Shown here one piece after another: positions 23,309 through 31,755 of a stretch of DNA of 35,832 nt (positions within the stretch are counted from its first letter, which is position 1; each line of letters begins with the position of its first letter). Position numbers and translations under genes: made by a program. This DNA comes from a virus: the IMG/VR virus record IMGVR_UViG_3300046542_000320, positions 1 to 35,832 of that record. One strand, written 5' to 3'. Below the pieces are notes generated by a model. It searched no databases, was not told the origin of the DNA, and saw nothing but the letters and a program-made list of their open reading frames with translations.

Positions 23309-25372
23309 ATGCCATACGCCCCCGAACTTAAAGAAGCCGCGAAACGCCTCTATCTACGCCGCTGCAAGCCGCGTGAAATTCAGGCGCAATTGTCCTTGCC
23401 CAACATCCGGATCGTTTACTACTGGATCCGCCAAGGTGAATGGGACGACATGTTGTCGGATGAGGAGCCGCTGACCGCTGTCGGCCGGCGAATCACCCTG
23501 CTCCTCGACAAAGCCACGTCGCTGACCAAGGCCGAACTGGACGAGCTCGATCGTCTGACCACCGTTCGGGAACGGTTACTGAAGCAATCGGTGAAACCGG
23601 TACCGGCGCCGATCGGCGATCCGCCGGCGGACGATGGCCAGCGTTGTGCGCCACAGCGTAACGAACGTCGTGACCGTGGCGATCGCGGCGACAAGGGTGG
23701 GAAGAAGCGCGAGAAGAAAGCCAAAAACGAAGTTGGCGAACTCACGGAAGTGGACTTTCTCGACAAGTTCATCAGCAAAATGTACGGCTATCAGCAGGAA
23801 CTGTTTGCCGCCAAGCAGAACCCGCTGACAGCGCGGATCCGCAACATACTCAAAAGCCGCCAAGTGGGCCTGACGTACTACTTCGCCGGTGAAGCCTTCA
23901 TGGATGCCGTGCTGACTGGTGACAACCAAATTTTCCTGTCGGCCAGCCGTGCCCAGTCCGAGATTTTCCGCAGCTACATCGTGTCGTTCGCTCAAGAGTG
24001 GTTCGGCCTGGAGCTAACCGGTAACCCTATCGTGCTGAGCAAAGATGGCAAGCCCTGGGCCGAGCTGCGTTTTCTCAGCACCAACAGCAGTACCGCCCAG
24101 GGTCACCACGGGCACGTCTACGTCGATGAATACTTCTGGATTCGCGACTTCGAAAAACTGAACACCGTGGCCAGTGCCATGGCCACCCACAAGAAATGGC
24201 GCAAAACCTACTTCTCAACGCCCAGCGCCGTGTCGCACCAGGCGTACCCCTTCTGGACCGGCGAAAAATTCCGCAACAGCAAGCGCAAGAACGCCAAGGA
24301 TCCGTGGCCGAGTGAAGCTCAAGCCTCGGCTGGCTCGCTGTGTCCGGACGGTCAATGGCGAAAGGTCATCACCATTCTCGATGCCATCGCCGGCGGCTGC
24401 GATCTGTTTGACCTCGAGCAGCTGCAGCTGGAGTACGACGAGGACAAATTTCAGCAGCTATTCATGTGCAAGTTCATCGACAGCACGCAGAGCGCCTTTT
24501 CCCTGGTCGACCTGGAGCGCTGCTACTCCGACCTGTCATTGTGGACCGACTATGACCCCGACGACCCGCGCCCATTCGGCAACAGCCCCGTCTGGATCGG
24601 CTACGACCCCAGCCGTACCCGCGACGATGCCAGTTGCGTGGTTATCGCCCCGCCGCTCGAGGACGGCGGCAAGTTTCGGATCCTGGAGAAGCACAGCTGG
24701 CGCGGGCAATCGTTCAAGTACCAGGCCGACCAGGTTAAGAAACTCACCGAACGCTTCAACGTCCAGCACATCGGTATCGATACCACCGGCATCGGTTACG
24801 GCGTGTTCGACCTGGTGCGCGACTTCTACCCGCGTGCGACCTCGATCCACTACAGCCTCGAGACCAAAAACACTCTGGTGCTCAAGGCCCAGGACACCAT
24901 TCAGGGCAGCCGGATCGAGTGGGATGCGGGCTGGAACGACATTGCTCAGGCCTTCCTGACGATCAAGCGGGGTACCACTGGCGGTGGCCAGGTCACCTAC
25001 AGCGCATCACGCACTGACGCATCGGGCCACGCGGACATTGCCTGGGCAATCATGCATGCCCTGGCCCATGAACCCCTCAACACCAACAAACAGCGGCGCA
25101 GCCGCTACACATTCAGCGGATCAAGCAACCATGGGCAAACCAGCAAAAACCCAGCAGCAAAAACCGGCAACCGGTCCGATGCGAGCATTTCAATTCGGTG
25201 CGCCGGAGCAGGTCCTAACCGAAAACATCGGGCATTACCTGGGCGTGTTCGCCACGCACGACGGGCGGACGTACACGCCACCGGTGTCGCGCCAAGGCTT
25301 GGCGAAGCTGCTGCGCGCCAACGCACATCACGGCGCCATTCCGGGGTTCAAGCGAAACCTGTTGCTGCGTGA
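23309..25372 (+). CDS. P: Terminase large subunit (ATPase) P
   Basis: The protein resembles P2 gpP (590 residues). An N-terminal HTH-like part (about 10-42), a charged Arg/Lys/Asp linker (115-140), a P2-type Walker A variant KSRQVGLTYYFAGEA (182-196), Walker B HVYVDEYFW (about 269-277), and nuclease acidic residues in IGYDPSRTRDDAS (D433), IGIDTTG (D490) and GHADIAW (D576) are visible. It packages DNA into proheads with gpM. The open frame is 687 codons and runs about 80 codons over the start of the portal gene; those last residues (Arg/Ala-rich) read like an out-of-frame shadow, so a stop may have been lost near residue 607. The alternative is a real extension. Confidence 0.9.
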   Translation: MPYAPELKEAAKRLYLRRCKPREIQAQLSLPNIRIVYYWIRQGEWDDMLSDEEPLTAVGRRITLLLDKATSLTKAELDELDRLTTVRERLLKQSVKPVPAPIGDPPADDGQRCAPQRNERRDRGDRGDKGGKKREKKAKNEVGELTEVDFLDKFISKMYGYQQELFAAKQNPLTARIRNILKSRQVGLTYYFAGEAFMDAVLTGDNQIFLSASRAQSEIFRSYIVSFAQEWFGLELTGNPIVLSKDGKPWAELRFLSTNSSTAQGHHGHVYVDEYFWIRDFEKLNTVASAMATHKKWRKTYFSTPSAVSHQAYPFWTGEKFRNSKRKNAKDPWPSEAQASAGSLCPDGQWRKVITILDAIAGGCDLFDLEQLQLEYDEDKFQQLFMCKFIDSTQSAFSLVDLERCYSDLSLWTDYDPDDPRPFGNSPVWIGYDPSRTRDDASCVVIAPPLEDGGKFRILEKHSWRGQSFKYQADQVKKLTERFNVQHIGIDTTGIGYGVFDLVRDFYPRATSIHYSLETKNTLVLKAQDTIQGSRIEWDAGWNDIAQAFLTIKRGTTGGGQVTYSASRTDASGHADIAWAIMHALAHEPLNTNKQRRSRYTFSGSSNHGQTSKNPAAKTGNRSDASISIRCAGAGPNRKHRALPGRVRHARRADVHATGVAPRLGEAAARQRTSRRHSGVQAKPVAA

Positions 25373-26165
25373 GTTCATCGCCTCACCTGGCTGTTCGGTT
25401 CAGACAATGAGCCGGGCCGGGTTGGACTTCATGGTGTTTGGAGAGGCGTACTTTCGGCGCAACCGGAATGCGTTCGGGCAGGTACTGCAGATGGATCACC
25501 TGCCCACGATCAACATGCGGGTAAAGGTCGGCGGCGGATTTGTGATGCTGCAGAAGGACAACAAAGAGGTGGAGTTCGAGGAACACGAAGTCGAGCACGT
25601 TATGAACTACGACGTGGAGCAGAATATCTACGGCGTGCCGGACTACCTGGGCGGCATGCAGGCACTGCTGCTCAATGAGGCCGCGACACTGTTCCGCCGG
25701 CGCTACTACAGCAACGGTGCTCATGCCGGTTACATCTTCTACACCAACGACCCAAACCTAACCGAGGAGGACGAAGAGTCTCTGCGAGAACAGATCAGCG
25801 CAAGCAAGGGTGTGGGTAACTTCCGATCGTTGTTCGTAAACATCCCGGGAGGTACCGAGAAGGCGATTCAGATCATCCCGGTCGGGGATTTCCAGGCAAA
25901 GGACGAACTGGAGAAAGTGAAGAACATCACGCGCAACGACGTGATCGCGGCTTGGCGAATGAACCCTGCATTGGCCGGGATCATCCCGGAAAACAGCGCG
26001 GGCTTTGGCGATATCGAAAAGATCGATCGGGTGTACACCAGCAACGAGATTCGGCCTATCTGCCAGCTGTTCAATCAGCTGAACGACTCTTTACGAGAAG
26101 ACAGGCGATTCACCTGGAGGGAAGTCACTATCCCAGTGGATACCACTGCATCAGGTACAGCTTGA
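25131..26165 (+). CDS. Q: Portal protein Q
   Basis: The 344-residue protein equals P2 gpQ in length. Conserved segments seen: FQFGAPEQVLTENIGHYLGV, GFKRNLLLREFIASP, LDFMVFGEAYFRRNRNAFG, GGMQALLLNEAATLFRRRYY, and NDVIAAWRMNPALAGIIPEN. The ATG at 25131 has only a modest GCGGA site 11 bases upstream; the gene begins inside the terminase frame (+1 relative to it), so translational coupling is likely. It forms the dodecameric DNA gate of the head. Confidence 0.93.
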   Translation: MGKPAKTQQQKPATGPMRAFQFGAPEQVLTENIGHYLGVFATHDGRTYTPPVSRQGLAKLLRANAHHGAIPGFKRNLLLREFIASPGCSVQTMSRAGLDFMVFGEAYFRRNRNAFGQVLQMDHLPTINMRVKVGGGFVMLQKDNKEVEFEEHEVEHVMNYDVEQNIYGVPDYLGGMQALLLNEAATLFRRRYYSNGAHAGYIFYTNDPNLTEEDEESLREQISASKGVGNFRSLFVNIPGGTEKAIQIIPVGDFQAKDELEKVKNITRNDVIAAWRMNPALAGIIPENSAGFGDIEKIDRVYTSNEIRPICQLFNQLNDSLREDRRFTWREVTIPVDTTASGTA

Positions 26166-26170
26166 GGGGA

Positions 26171-26198
26171 TTGCCACTACAAACTGTGGCAATATAGT
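26171..26198 (+). promoter_or_regulatory. Promoter with operator before the Ogr-like gene
   Basis: TTGCCA (26171-26176), a 16-base spacer and TATAGT (26193-26198) form a good sigma-70 promoter six bases after the portal stop. TTGCCAC (26171-26177) and GTGGCAA (26186-26192) are inverted copies covering the -35 box and spacer, so a dimeric regulator could block it. The Ogr-like ATG follows at 26228. Confidence 0.6.
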
Positions 26199-26227
26199 GG
26201 CGATTGGCTGCCCTGGGGAGGGACACA

Positions 26228-26485
26228 ATGCGAGTTACATGCAAATGCGGGAACAAGGGGTTAATCCGGGACAGCAAAAAACATTCACCGGATTTTGTGA
26301 CGCTGTACTGCCTGTGTTTGAACGTGCAGTGCGGACACAGTTGGGTCGCGCACCTGACGTTTTCTCACACGGTGAGCCCATCGGCTCAGACCTACGAAAG
26401 GATGCTGCTCGATCGCTTGAGGGATCTGCCCAGGGAAAAACAGCGGGAGCTGTTTGAGCAGCTGGGTTCACAGGCGGTGGCATGA
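26228..26485 (+). CDS. ogr: Ogr/Delta-like zinc-finger late activator
   Basis: The 85-residue protein starts at MRVTCKCGNKGL behind GGGGAGGG. Four cysteines, CKC near the N-terminus and CLCLNVQC (about 33-40), form the Ogr/Delta-type zinc finger, followed by HSWVAHLTFSHTVSPS, the signature of this family, and a helix. P2 Ogr (72 residues) recruits RNA polymerase to late promoters through the alpha subunit. It has its own promoter and should switch on the O and P operons. Confidence 0.9.
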   Translation: MRVTCKCGNKGLIRDSKKHSPDFVTLYCLCLNVQCGHSWVAHLTFSHTVSPSAQTYERMLLDRLRDLPREKQRELFEQLGSQAVA

Positions 26486-26494
26486 AGCGCAAAC

Positions 26495-26515
26495 CGCCGA
26501 CTCAATAAGTCGGCG
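26495..26515. terminator. Hairpin between convergent genes
   Basis: CGCCGACT (26495-26502) and AGTCGGCG (26508-26515) pair perfectly around a five-base loop in the gap between the Ogr-like gene and the convergent small gene. There is no T-run, so it is a weak or factor-assisted terminator. Confidence 0.5.
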
Positions 26516-26536
26516 ATCGATTGCATGAAACGGATA

Positions 26537-26722
26537 TCAGCTTCCGACCGGTTCTTCCGGATGGGTCGCCAGAACCTCTGACATACGGCGGAGATGAACT
26601 TGTTCCTTTTCATTCAGCATGCGGTACAGCCGAATGAGGCGACGTTCAATTTTGGTCAGATTTGTCCATTCGAACTCGGTGGTTCCGATATTGCCAAGGT
26701 CGTTCTTCTTGCGATCCAACAT
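26537..26722 (-). CDS. Small helical protein next to the repressor
   Basis: The 61-residue protein (MLDRKKNDLGNIGTTEFEWT, then LTKIERRLIRLYRMLNEKEQ) is charged and helical, with a good GGAG ribosome site about nine bases upstream, and reads natural. It lies downstream of the repressor in the same direction, 101 bases away, so it may be expressed in the lysogen. Family unknown; a small regulator or lysogenic-conversion protein is possible. Confidence 0.6.
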   Translation of the reverse strand: MLDRKKNDLGNIGTTEFEWTNLTKIERRLIRLYRMLNEKEQVHLRRMSEVLATHPEEPVGS

Positions 26723-26823
26723 GCGTACTACTCCATAAAGTGCATTGCTGAACCGACATTGACGGGGCTGGATCTCGCTTTAGTACAAGGGGGCGACGAA
26801 TGTCGTATACGCGTTGTTACAAG

Positions 26824-27174
26824 TTACTTCGACTGTCGAGCAGCATCGTCGGCCATGGCTTTAAGGAATCGACGAATCGCCTCTTGGTCCCCTGGAGTGA
26901 TGCTTCTGTATTGCTGGACCAGCAGATCTTCAACGTCGCTGAGCGCGTCCACCGCCAATGTGGTGCGCAAGCCATTGAGGATATAGGGGATGTCAAAACC
27001 GTATTGACTTGCGACTTTACTCAGATAAGACGCCGTCGCATCACTCGTTCCAGCCTCGTAATTAGCTTGGGTCCGTTTGGCTATCCCAAGCGATTCTGCG
27101 ATCTCGTTCTGCGTCAAAGCGCAACGCTTACGTTCTTCCTGCAGTCGGGAGCCTATCTCTTCGGAAAGGTGCAA
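26824..27174 (-). CDS. Phage repressor, XRE family, no protease domain
   Basis: The 116-residue protein has a Cro/CI-type helix-turn-helix (about 9-60: RLQEERKRCALTQNEIAESL, then SLGIAKRTQANYEAGTS) and a helical C-terminus of about 50 residues (DLLVQQYRSITPGDQEAIRR). There is no S24/LexA-type autocleavage domain. The first usable start in frame is a TTG at 27174, since a TGA lies just upstream. It faces the Cro-like gene across an operator region with phased TGCAT/TGCAC sites. It should hold the prophage silent; release must come from an antirepressor or another route. Confidence 0.88.
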   Translation of the reverse strand: MHLSEEIGSRLQEERKRCALTQNEIAESLGIAKRTQANYEAGTSDATASYLSKVASQYGFDIPYILNGLRTTLAVDALSDVEDLLVQQYRSITPGDQEAIRRFLKAMADDAARQSK

Positions 27175-27258
27175 AATTATTCATCTCTGATATTTACAAA
27201 TGCATCGAAGTGCATCATTCTGCATCTCACACCACATGAAAATGCACGGAACTGCACT
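27175..27258. promoter_or_regulatory. Lysogeny operator with phased TGCA half-sites
   Basis: In the 84 bases between repressor and Cro-like gene, TGCATC occurs at 27201, 27211 and 27221 (exact 10-base period), and TGCAC at 27243 and 27253 (again 10 bases apart, 22 after the third). All face the same side of the helix. A TTTACA (27193) with CATTCT (27216) at 17-base spacing is a possible rightward promoter lying within the sites. This is the switch region. Confidence 0.75.
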
Positions 27259-27471
27259 ATGCCCAACTCAAGCATCACCGAGCAAGCCCGACAACAAGCG
27301 CGTGAAGCTTTGGATAAGCGCGGTCAATCCGCGAAGGACTTTGCTGAACAGCACAATTTAAATCCCAGCACCGTTTACGCGGTGCTGAGTGGCCAGAGCC
27401 GTTGTCGCCGTGGGGAGGCACATCGCGCCGCAGTGTTGCTCGGTATCAAAGACGGCGTAATCGAACAGTAA
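27259..27471 (+). CDS. Cro/Ner-like regulator, BcepMu gp16 family
   Basis: The 70-residue DNA-binding protein (MPNSSITEQARQQAREALDK) has the pattern RGQSAKDFAEQHNLNPSTVY, then AVLSGQSRCRRGEAHRAAVL, which matches the BcepMu gp16 type of small phage regulators. It is divergent from the repressor and is the first gene of the rightward early operon, so it should act like Cro or Ner, lowering repressor synthesis in the lytic choice. Confidence 0.88.
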   Translation: MPNSSITEQARQQAREALDKRGQSAKDFAEQHNLNPSTVYAVLSGQSRCRRGEAHRAAVLLGIKDGVIEQ

Positions 27472-27500
27472 TGGCACTGAGCCACAGGGAGAAGTAGACG

Positions 27501-27980
27501 ATGAAATGTCGGATTCTAGACGCACGGAAAAAAGCGATCAGTGCCGTTATTGGCAGTGTCGGCGGGTGCAAAAAAGCTGCTGCTCACCTCAACATGGATA
27601 ACGTCAAAAAGTTCGAAAACCACGCCTATCAAAATGCTGGCTGTCGGCCTTTGACTGATGCCCAGCTTTACGAATTGGAGCGCGTCGCCGGCACTACGCA
27701 CTACCCCACGTACATTGCTGGGATCTACGGTGGCATGTTCGTCCCCGTTGCTGAGCCTGAGTCACTGGACAATGTCGAGATGTACGCCAGGTGTGTGCAG
27801 ACCGCTGCCAAACGCGGCACGGTCGACCAGATCATCGCCCAGGCACTAGAAGACGGTGCGATTAACCAAGAAGAGGCTGATGCCATCCTCAAAGCGGAAA
27901 GCCAGCATATGGCTGCTAGGCATTCGGAAGTACTCGCTGTTATCCAACTGCATGCTTCGAAGTCGGGGAATGCCAAATGA
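27501..27980 (+). CDS. YmfL/CII-like regulatory protein
   Basis: The 159-residue protein (MKCRILDARKKAISAVIGSV) has an N-terminal part with GGCKKAAAHLNMDNVKKFEN and LTDAQLYELERVAGTTHYP, as in YmfL-like phage regulators that occupy the CII position after Cro. A second half is acidic and helical (EDGAINQEEADAILKAESQH). GGGAG lies upstream. It may set the lysis-lysogeny choice by activating repressor or early promoters. Confidence 0.78.
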   Translation: MKCRILDARKKAISAVIGSVGGCKKAAAHLNMDNVKKFENHAYQNAGCRPLTDAQLYELERVAGTTHYPTYIAGIYGGMFVPVAEPESLDNVEMYARCVQTAAKRGTVDQIIAQALEDGAINQEEADAILKAESQHMAARHSEVLAVIQLHASKSGNAK

Positions 27981-28342
27981 CCAATCTGCCTGCAGTCCAG
28001 CAATACCAAGACATGCTCAAAGCGGCCGCACTTGTGTTCCTGGAGCGCCATCAGTCCGAACACCTGGGCGACGATCAGCAGTTGTTCGACCGCGCCGTGC
28101 AGCATCTGGTCAGCGACTATGACGTGCTGACTCAGGTCGCTGAAAAACTGGTGCATCTGGCGTGCAGCGATATGTCAGCGATACGTGATCGGCAGCGACT
28201 GGACATTGTCAGCAGCACATCGACGCACACCGTCATCATCGATCCAGCCACAGGTAATGCCTGGGCCGTGCCTGTCAGCCTGATCTACGAACGCATTCTC
28301 AACGCACCGGACAACGGCCGTTTCCGCGTAGCCGCACCGTAA
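27977..28342 (+). CDS. Early phage protein, 121 aa, unknown
   Basis: It overlaps the YmfL-like gene by four bases (ATGA). The protein is soluble: a helical N-terminal 70 residues (LFDRAVQHLVSDYDVLTQVA) and a beta-rich C-terminus (TVIIDPATGNAWAVPVSLIY). No family recognised. Its place among early genes suggests a role in replication or regulation. Confidence 0.7.
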   Translation: MTNLPAVQQYQDMLKAAALVFLERHQSEHLGDDQQLFDRAVQHLVSDYDVLTQVAEKLVHLACSDMSAIRDRQRLDIVSSTSTHTVIIDPATGNAWAVPVSLIYERILNAPDNGRFRVAAP

Positions 28343-28415
28343 CACCCACCCAATAAATCGCCAGTCCCACCCGCAGTGGGTTTGGGTGAACTGCGCCCAG
28401 AATTGAGGTTTGACG

Positions 28416-28661
28416 ATGGAAAACGCCATGAACATCAACGCACAACTGACGCCCGCTCAGGCTCAAGCGCTCTTGGCCAAGCTGCGTGAGCAGTACCGCC
28501 TCAGCCTCAATGACCTTTGGTACGCAGACCAGTACCGCCTGATTCCCGATGGACTACGCCACGGATCAATCCTTGCCGACAGCCCCGTGATGGCCGCTCA
28601 AAAACATCTGATCGGCGCTATCACCCACAGCCTCGGCCTTAGCCTGAAAGCAGCGAAGTAA
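28416..28661 (+). CDS. Early phage protein, 81 aa, unknown
   Basis: The ATG at 28416 is chosen because TGAGG lies seven bases upstream. The protein is helical (LTPAQAQALLAKLREQYRLS) with an aromatic middle (LNDLWYADQYRLIPDGLR), no membrane segment. It ends five bases before the primase-helicase, so the two are cotranscribed and it may assist replication. Family unknown. Confidence 0.7.
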   Translation: MENAMNINAQLTPAQAQALLAKLREQYRLSLNDLWYADQYRLIPDGLRHGSILADSPVMAAQKHLIGAITHSLGLSLKAAK

Positions 28662-28666
28662 AAGTC

Positions 28667-31372
28667 ATGATGAATGAAGATATCCGCACTCAAGTGCTTC
28701 AACGCCTGGAAGACGACTTCGGCCTGAAATTACGTGTAGGCACGAACTACATGCGGGGCGGCGTTTGCCCTGCCTGCAACAAAAAAGAGCTGTATGCACG
28801 CCATGACAAGCCCTGGCAGATCCGCTGTGGTCGACCAGAGCGCTGCGGACATATCGAGCACGTCAAAGCGATCTATGAAGATCTGTTCGAGGATTGGAGT
28901 AAGCGAGCGCCGGCAACAGATAACGACCCGACCGTAACCGCCCGTGCGTACCTGGAATTCGCCCGGGGCTTAAATGCCGGAGCAATGACCGGTTGGTTCA
29001 CCCAAGAGAACTACGTCAACCACGAAACGGACGAGTCCAGTGCCACGATTCGATTCGCCTTGCCGAACGGTGGCTACTGGGAACGCCTGATCGATCGCCC
29101 TGCCCGCTTCGGCAAGATGAAGGCCCGTTTCAAGCCCAAATACAGCGCCCAGGGAGAATGGTGGTGTCCGCCAAGTGTGGACTTGGCCACCGTCAAAGAG
29201 CTGTGGATAGTCGAGGGTATCTTCGACGCCATTGCTTTGGTGCAAAACGCCGTCGACGCGGTGTCAGGCATGTCGAGTGTGAACTTCCCGATCGAAGCGT
29301 TGAAGCAGCTGCTCGAGCAGCGTCCGGGCAATCTGCCCACTCTGGTATGGGGCCTGGACAACGAACCAACTGCACGCGGCTACCTGCTGCGCTGGGTAAA
29401 GCAGGCACGGGAGATGGGCTTTACCTGCAAGGCTGCGCTCATTCCCCAGCGGGATAAGAAAGTCGACTGGAACGACCTGCACCAGCGCTGGCAGTTCGAA
29501 GAAGAAGGTAAGGCCCGCAACGATAAGCGCAAGCGTGACTTGGATGCTGCGCGCCATGAGGGCGATTTGCTGCTGGCTCCCTCGCCGAAAGAGAAGGCGC
29601 TGCTGATGTACACCTGGGAGGAAGGTTTCCCGGAGTTCGCCTTTGATTTCGGCAACCAGACCTACTGGGCCAAGTTCGACCTGTCGAAGCTCGAAGAGGA
29701 ACAGAAGGCGCTGGCCACCAGCGACGATCACGACGACCAGCAGCTCAACGACAAGGCTGCCCGCCGCAAAGTGCTGCAGAACGTCTGCAGCTTGAAGCTT
29801 CTGGCCAACTGCCGCTTCGAGGCGTTGTACAAGCAGGTGAGCGACGTCACCAACGAGGCGTGGTTTTACTTCCTGGTGGCGGGTATCCATGACGATCAGG
29901 GCGAGAACTACACCTTCACTCCGAAACAGATCTCCTCGAGCAGCGAATTCAAGACCCGCCTGATGTATTCCGGCGCGACCTGGCTCGGTACTCAGAAGCA
30001 CTTGGACCAGATCGTTATTCGGCAAACCGAACGCCTGAAAACCGTCGAGACCATCGACTTTCTGGGCTACAGCCGTGATCACAAGGCCTACATATTCAAT
30101 GACATCGCCATTCACGGCGGATCTGTCTACAAGGCCAACGACGAAGACTACTTCGAGTTCGGCAAGCAGCGGGTCAAATGCCTGATGAAGTCGGTGAAAC
30201 TCAAGATGGCCCTGGACGCCAAGGGTTATCGCGAAGACTGGCTGCCGAACCTTTGGACCGTCTTCGGCGAGAACGGCGTTCTGGCCCTCACCTACTGGTT
30301 TGGCTCACTGTTCGCCGAGCAGATCCGCGCAGAACATGAGAGCTTCCCGTTCCTGGAAATGTCGGGCGAGCCCGATTCAGGCAAAACCACGCTGATCAAG
30401 TTCATCTGGAAGTTGTTCGGGCGGATCTATGAGGGCTTTGACCCTGCCAAAAGCTCCTTTTCAGGCCTAAGCCGGGCGATGGGCCAGGTGGCCAACCTGC
30501 CATTGGTGCTCCTCGAGGCTGACCGAAACACCAACGAAGACAACACCAAGGCATTCGAGTGGGATCAGTTCAAGGACTTCTATGGCGGCGGCACCCTGCG
30601 TACCCGGGGCGTCAAGTCCAACAGCAACGACACCTACGAGCCGCCGTTTCGCGCCTCAATCGTGATCGCTCAGAACGCCATCGTGACTGGCCACGAAGCG
30701 ATCATCAGCCGCATCTTCCGGCTCCCTTTCCTCAAACCGGTAATCACCGAGGCGAGCCGAAAGGCTGCTGATGCGATTGTCCAAACCGAACTGGAACACG
30801 TCAGCCACTTCATGGTGAAAGCGATGCGCGCCGAATCGCAGGTGCTCAAACGCTTCGCCGAGATGTATCCCAAGTATCGCGCCGAGCTGTGGGCAAGTCG
30901 CAACCTGTCATCCGATCGGGTCATCAAGAACCACAGCATGATGCTGGCCCTGCTGGACTGCCTGCAGCTCGTCATCGCCGTTCCGGAGCACATGGTGCAG
31001 GCCTGCCGCAAATACATTGTGAAAGCGGCCAGCGAGCGCCAGGCGGCGATCAGCACCGATCCGAAGGAAGTGAACGAGTTCTGGCAGGTGTTCGATTACC
31101 TGGAATCGCTGCCTTCTGCCCCGCTGGTCAACCACAGTAAAAAAGCAGGTTTGATCGCCATCAACCTCAACCAGTTCGCCGAAGTCGCCCTGGAGCACCG
31201 CCAGCGAATTCCGGACCTGGCGGTGCTGCGCCGCCTGCTCAAGGAGTGCCGTGCTCATCAGTGTCTGGATACGCAGAAGCGGGTGGAAAGCGTCATCCGA
31301 GCCCGACAGCAGGACATGGCACCGACAGCACACGTCCCTTCCACCATGCGCTGCTTCATCTTCAGGGAGTAA
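28667..31372 (+). CDS. Primase-helicase (toprim plus ATPase)
   Basis: The 901-residue protein has an N-terminal zinc-binding primase domain (C34, C37, C54, C60), a toprim core (LWIVEGIFDAIALV, about 179-192, and D231 in WGLDNE), and a C-terminal helicase-like ATPase with Walker A GEPDSGKTT (566-574) and a Walker B-like LVLLEADRN (about 610-620). The whole resembles bifunctional P4-alpha-type replication proteins, though its domain details differ. No P2-type A nickase is present, so replication probably starts at an iteron origin rather than by rolling circle. It is the largest gene of the early operon. Confidence 0.88.
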   Translation: MMNEDIRTQVLQRLEDDFGLKLRVGTNYMRGGVCPACNKKELYARHDKPWQIRCGRPERCGHIEHVKAIYEDLFEDWSKRAPATDNDPTVTARAYLEFARGLNAGAMTGWFTQENYVNHETDESSATIRFALPNGGYWERLIDRPARFGKMKARFKPKYSAQGEWWCPPSVDLATVKELWIVEGIFDAIALVQNAVDAVSGMSSVNFPIEALKQLLEQRPGNLPTLVWGLDNEPTARGYLLRWVKQAREMGFTCKAALIPQRDKKVDWNDLHQRWQFEEEGKARNDKRKRDLDAARHEGDLLLAPSPKEKALLMYTWEEGFPEFAFDFGNQTYWAKFDLSKLEEEQKALATSDDHDDQQLNDKAARRKVLQNVCSLKLLANCRFEALYKQVSDVTNEAWFYFLVAGIHDDQGENYTFTPKQISSSSEFKTRLMYSGATWLGTQKHLDQIVIRQTERLKTVETIDFLGYSRDHKAYIFNDIAIHGGSVYKANDEDYFEFGKQRVKCLMKSVKLKMALDAKGYREDWLPNLWTVFGENGVLALTYWFGSLFAEQIRAEHESFPFLEMSGEPDSGKTTLIKFIWKLFGRIYEGFDPAKSSFSGLSRAMGQVANLPLVLLEADRNTNEDNTKAFEWDQFKDFYGGGTLRTRGVKSNSNDTYEPPFRASIVIAQNAIVTGHEAIISRIFRLPFLKPVITEASRKAADAIVQTELEHVSHFMVKAMRAESQVLKRFAEMYPKYRAELWASRNLSSDRVIKNHSMMLALLDCLQLVIAVPEHMVQACRKYIVKAASERQAAISTDPKEVNEFWQVFDYLESLPSAPLVNHSKKAGLIAINLNQFAEVALEHRQRIPDLAVLRRLLKECRAHQCLDTQKRVESVIRARQQDMAPTAHVPSTMRCFIFRE

Positions 31373-31377
31373 CTGCC

Positions 31378-31659
31378 ATGCAGATTCAAGTAATCAACAG
31401 TTCCTGGACGGTCGACTCACCGGACTTTAATCGGTTTGTCATAGAGGGCGGGACACAGACGCTCCCAATCGTCTACGCCGATGCGTACGCCACCGATGGC
31501 TTGTTGGGAATTCTAGAAGTACGCGCTGCTCGCGGTGAGCGCGAAATTCTCGTCTTGAACTGCTCGCGAGCTCATGTGCAGGCAGTCCTGGAATGGAATT
31601 CGTGTGATGACGAAGGCGAGTTTGAGGACTTGGTTATTCACCTGGTGCGCAAGGACTGA
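31378..31659 (+). CDS. Small phage protein, 93 aa, unknown
   Basis: It starts at MQIQVINSSWTVDSPDFNRF, five bases after the primase stop with CAGGGAG upstream. It is acidic and beta-rich, ending in a strongly acidic segment (SCDDEGEFEDLVIHLV). Acidic small proteins of phages are often DNA mimics or inhibitors; that is only a suggestion. Family unknown. Confidence 0.68.
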   Translation: MQIQVINSSWTVDSPDFNRFVIEGGTQTLPIVYADAYATDGLLGILEVRAARGEREILVLNCSRAHVQAVLEWNSCDDEGEFEDLVIHLVRKD

Positions 31660-31755
31660 GCCTGGCCACCAAGGAAGACGCCGGCGACCGCCGGTAAAAG
31701 AAGGGCGCCGAGGAGGGGCAACTCCCCGGCACCAACCACCACTGAGGGCAACACC

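Noticed and set aside
24174-24959. Plus-strand 261-residue frame inside the terminase
   Set aside because: It is a Ser/Thr/Pro/Arg-rich alternate frame of the terminase gene, without a start signal.
26166-26227. cos site next to the portal gene
   Set aside because: P2 has cos near Q, but nothing like the P2 cos sequence was seen, so I do not call one.
28343-28409. Possible terminator between early genes
   Set aside because: CACCCACCCA and TGGGTTTGGGTG pair only partly, the loop is long and no T-run follows.
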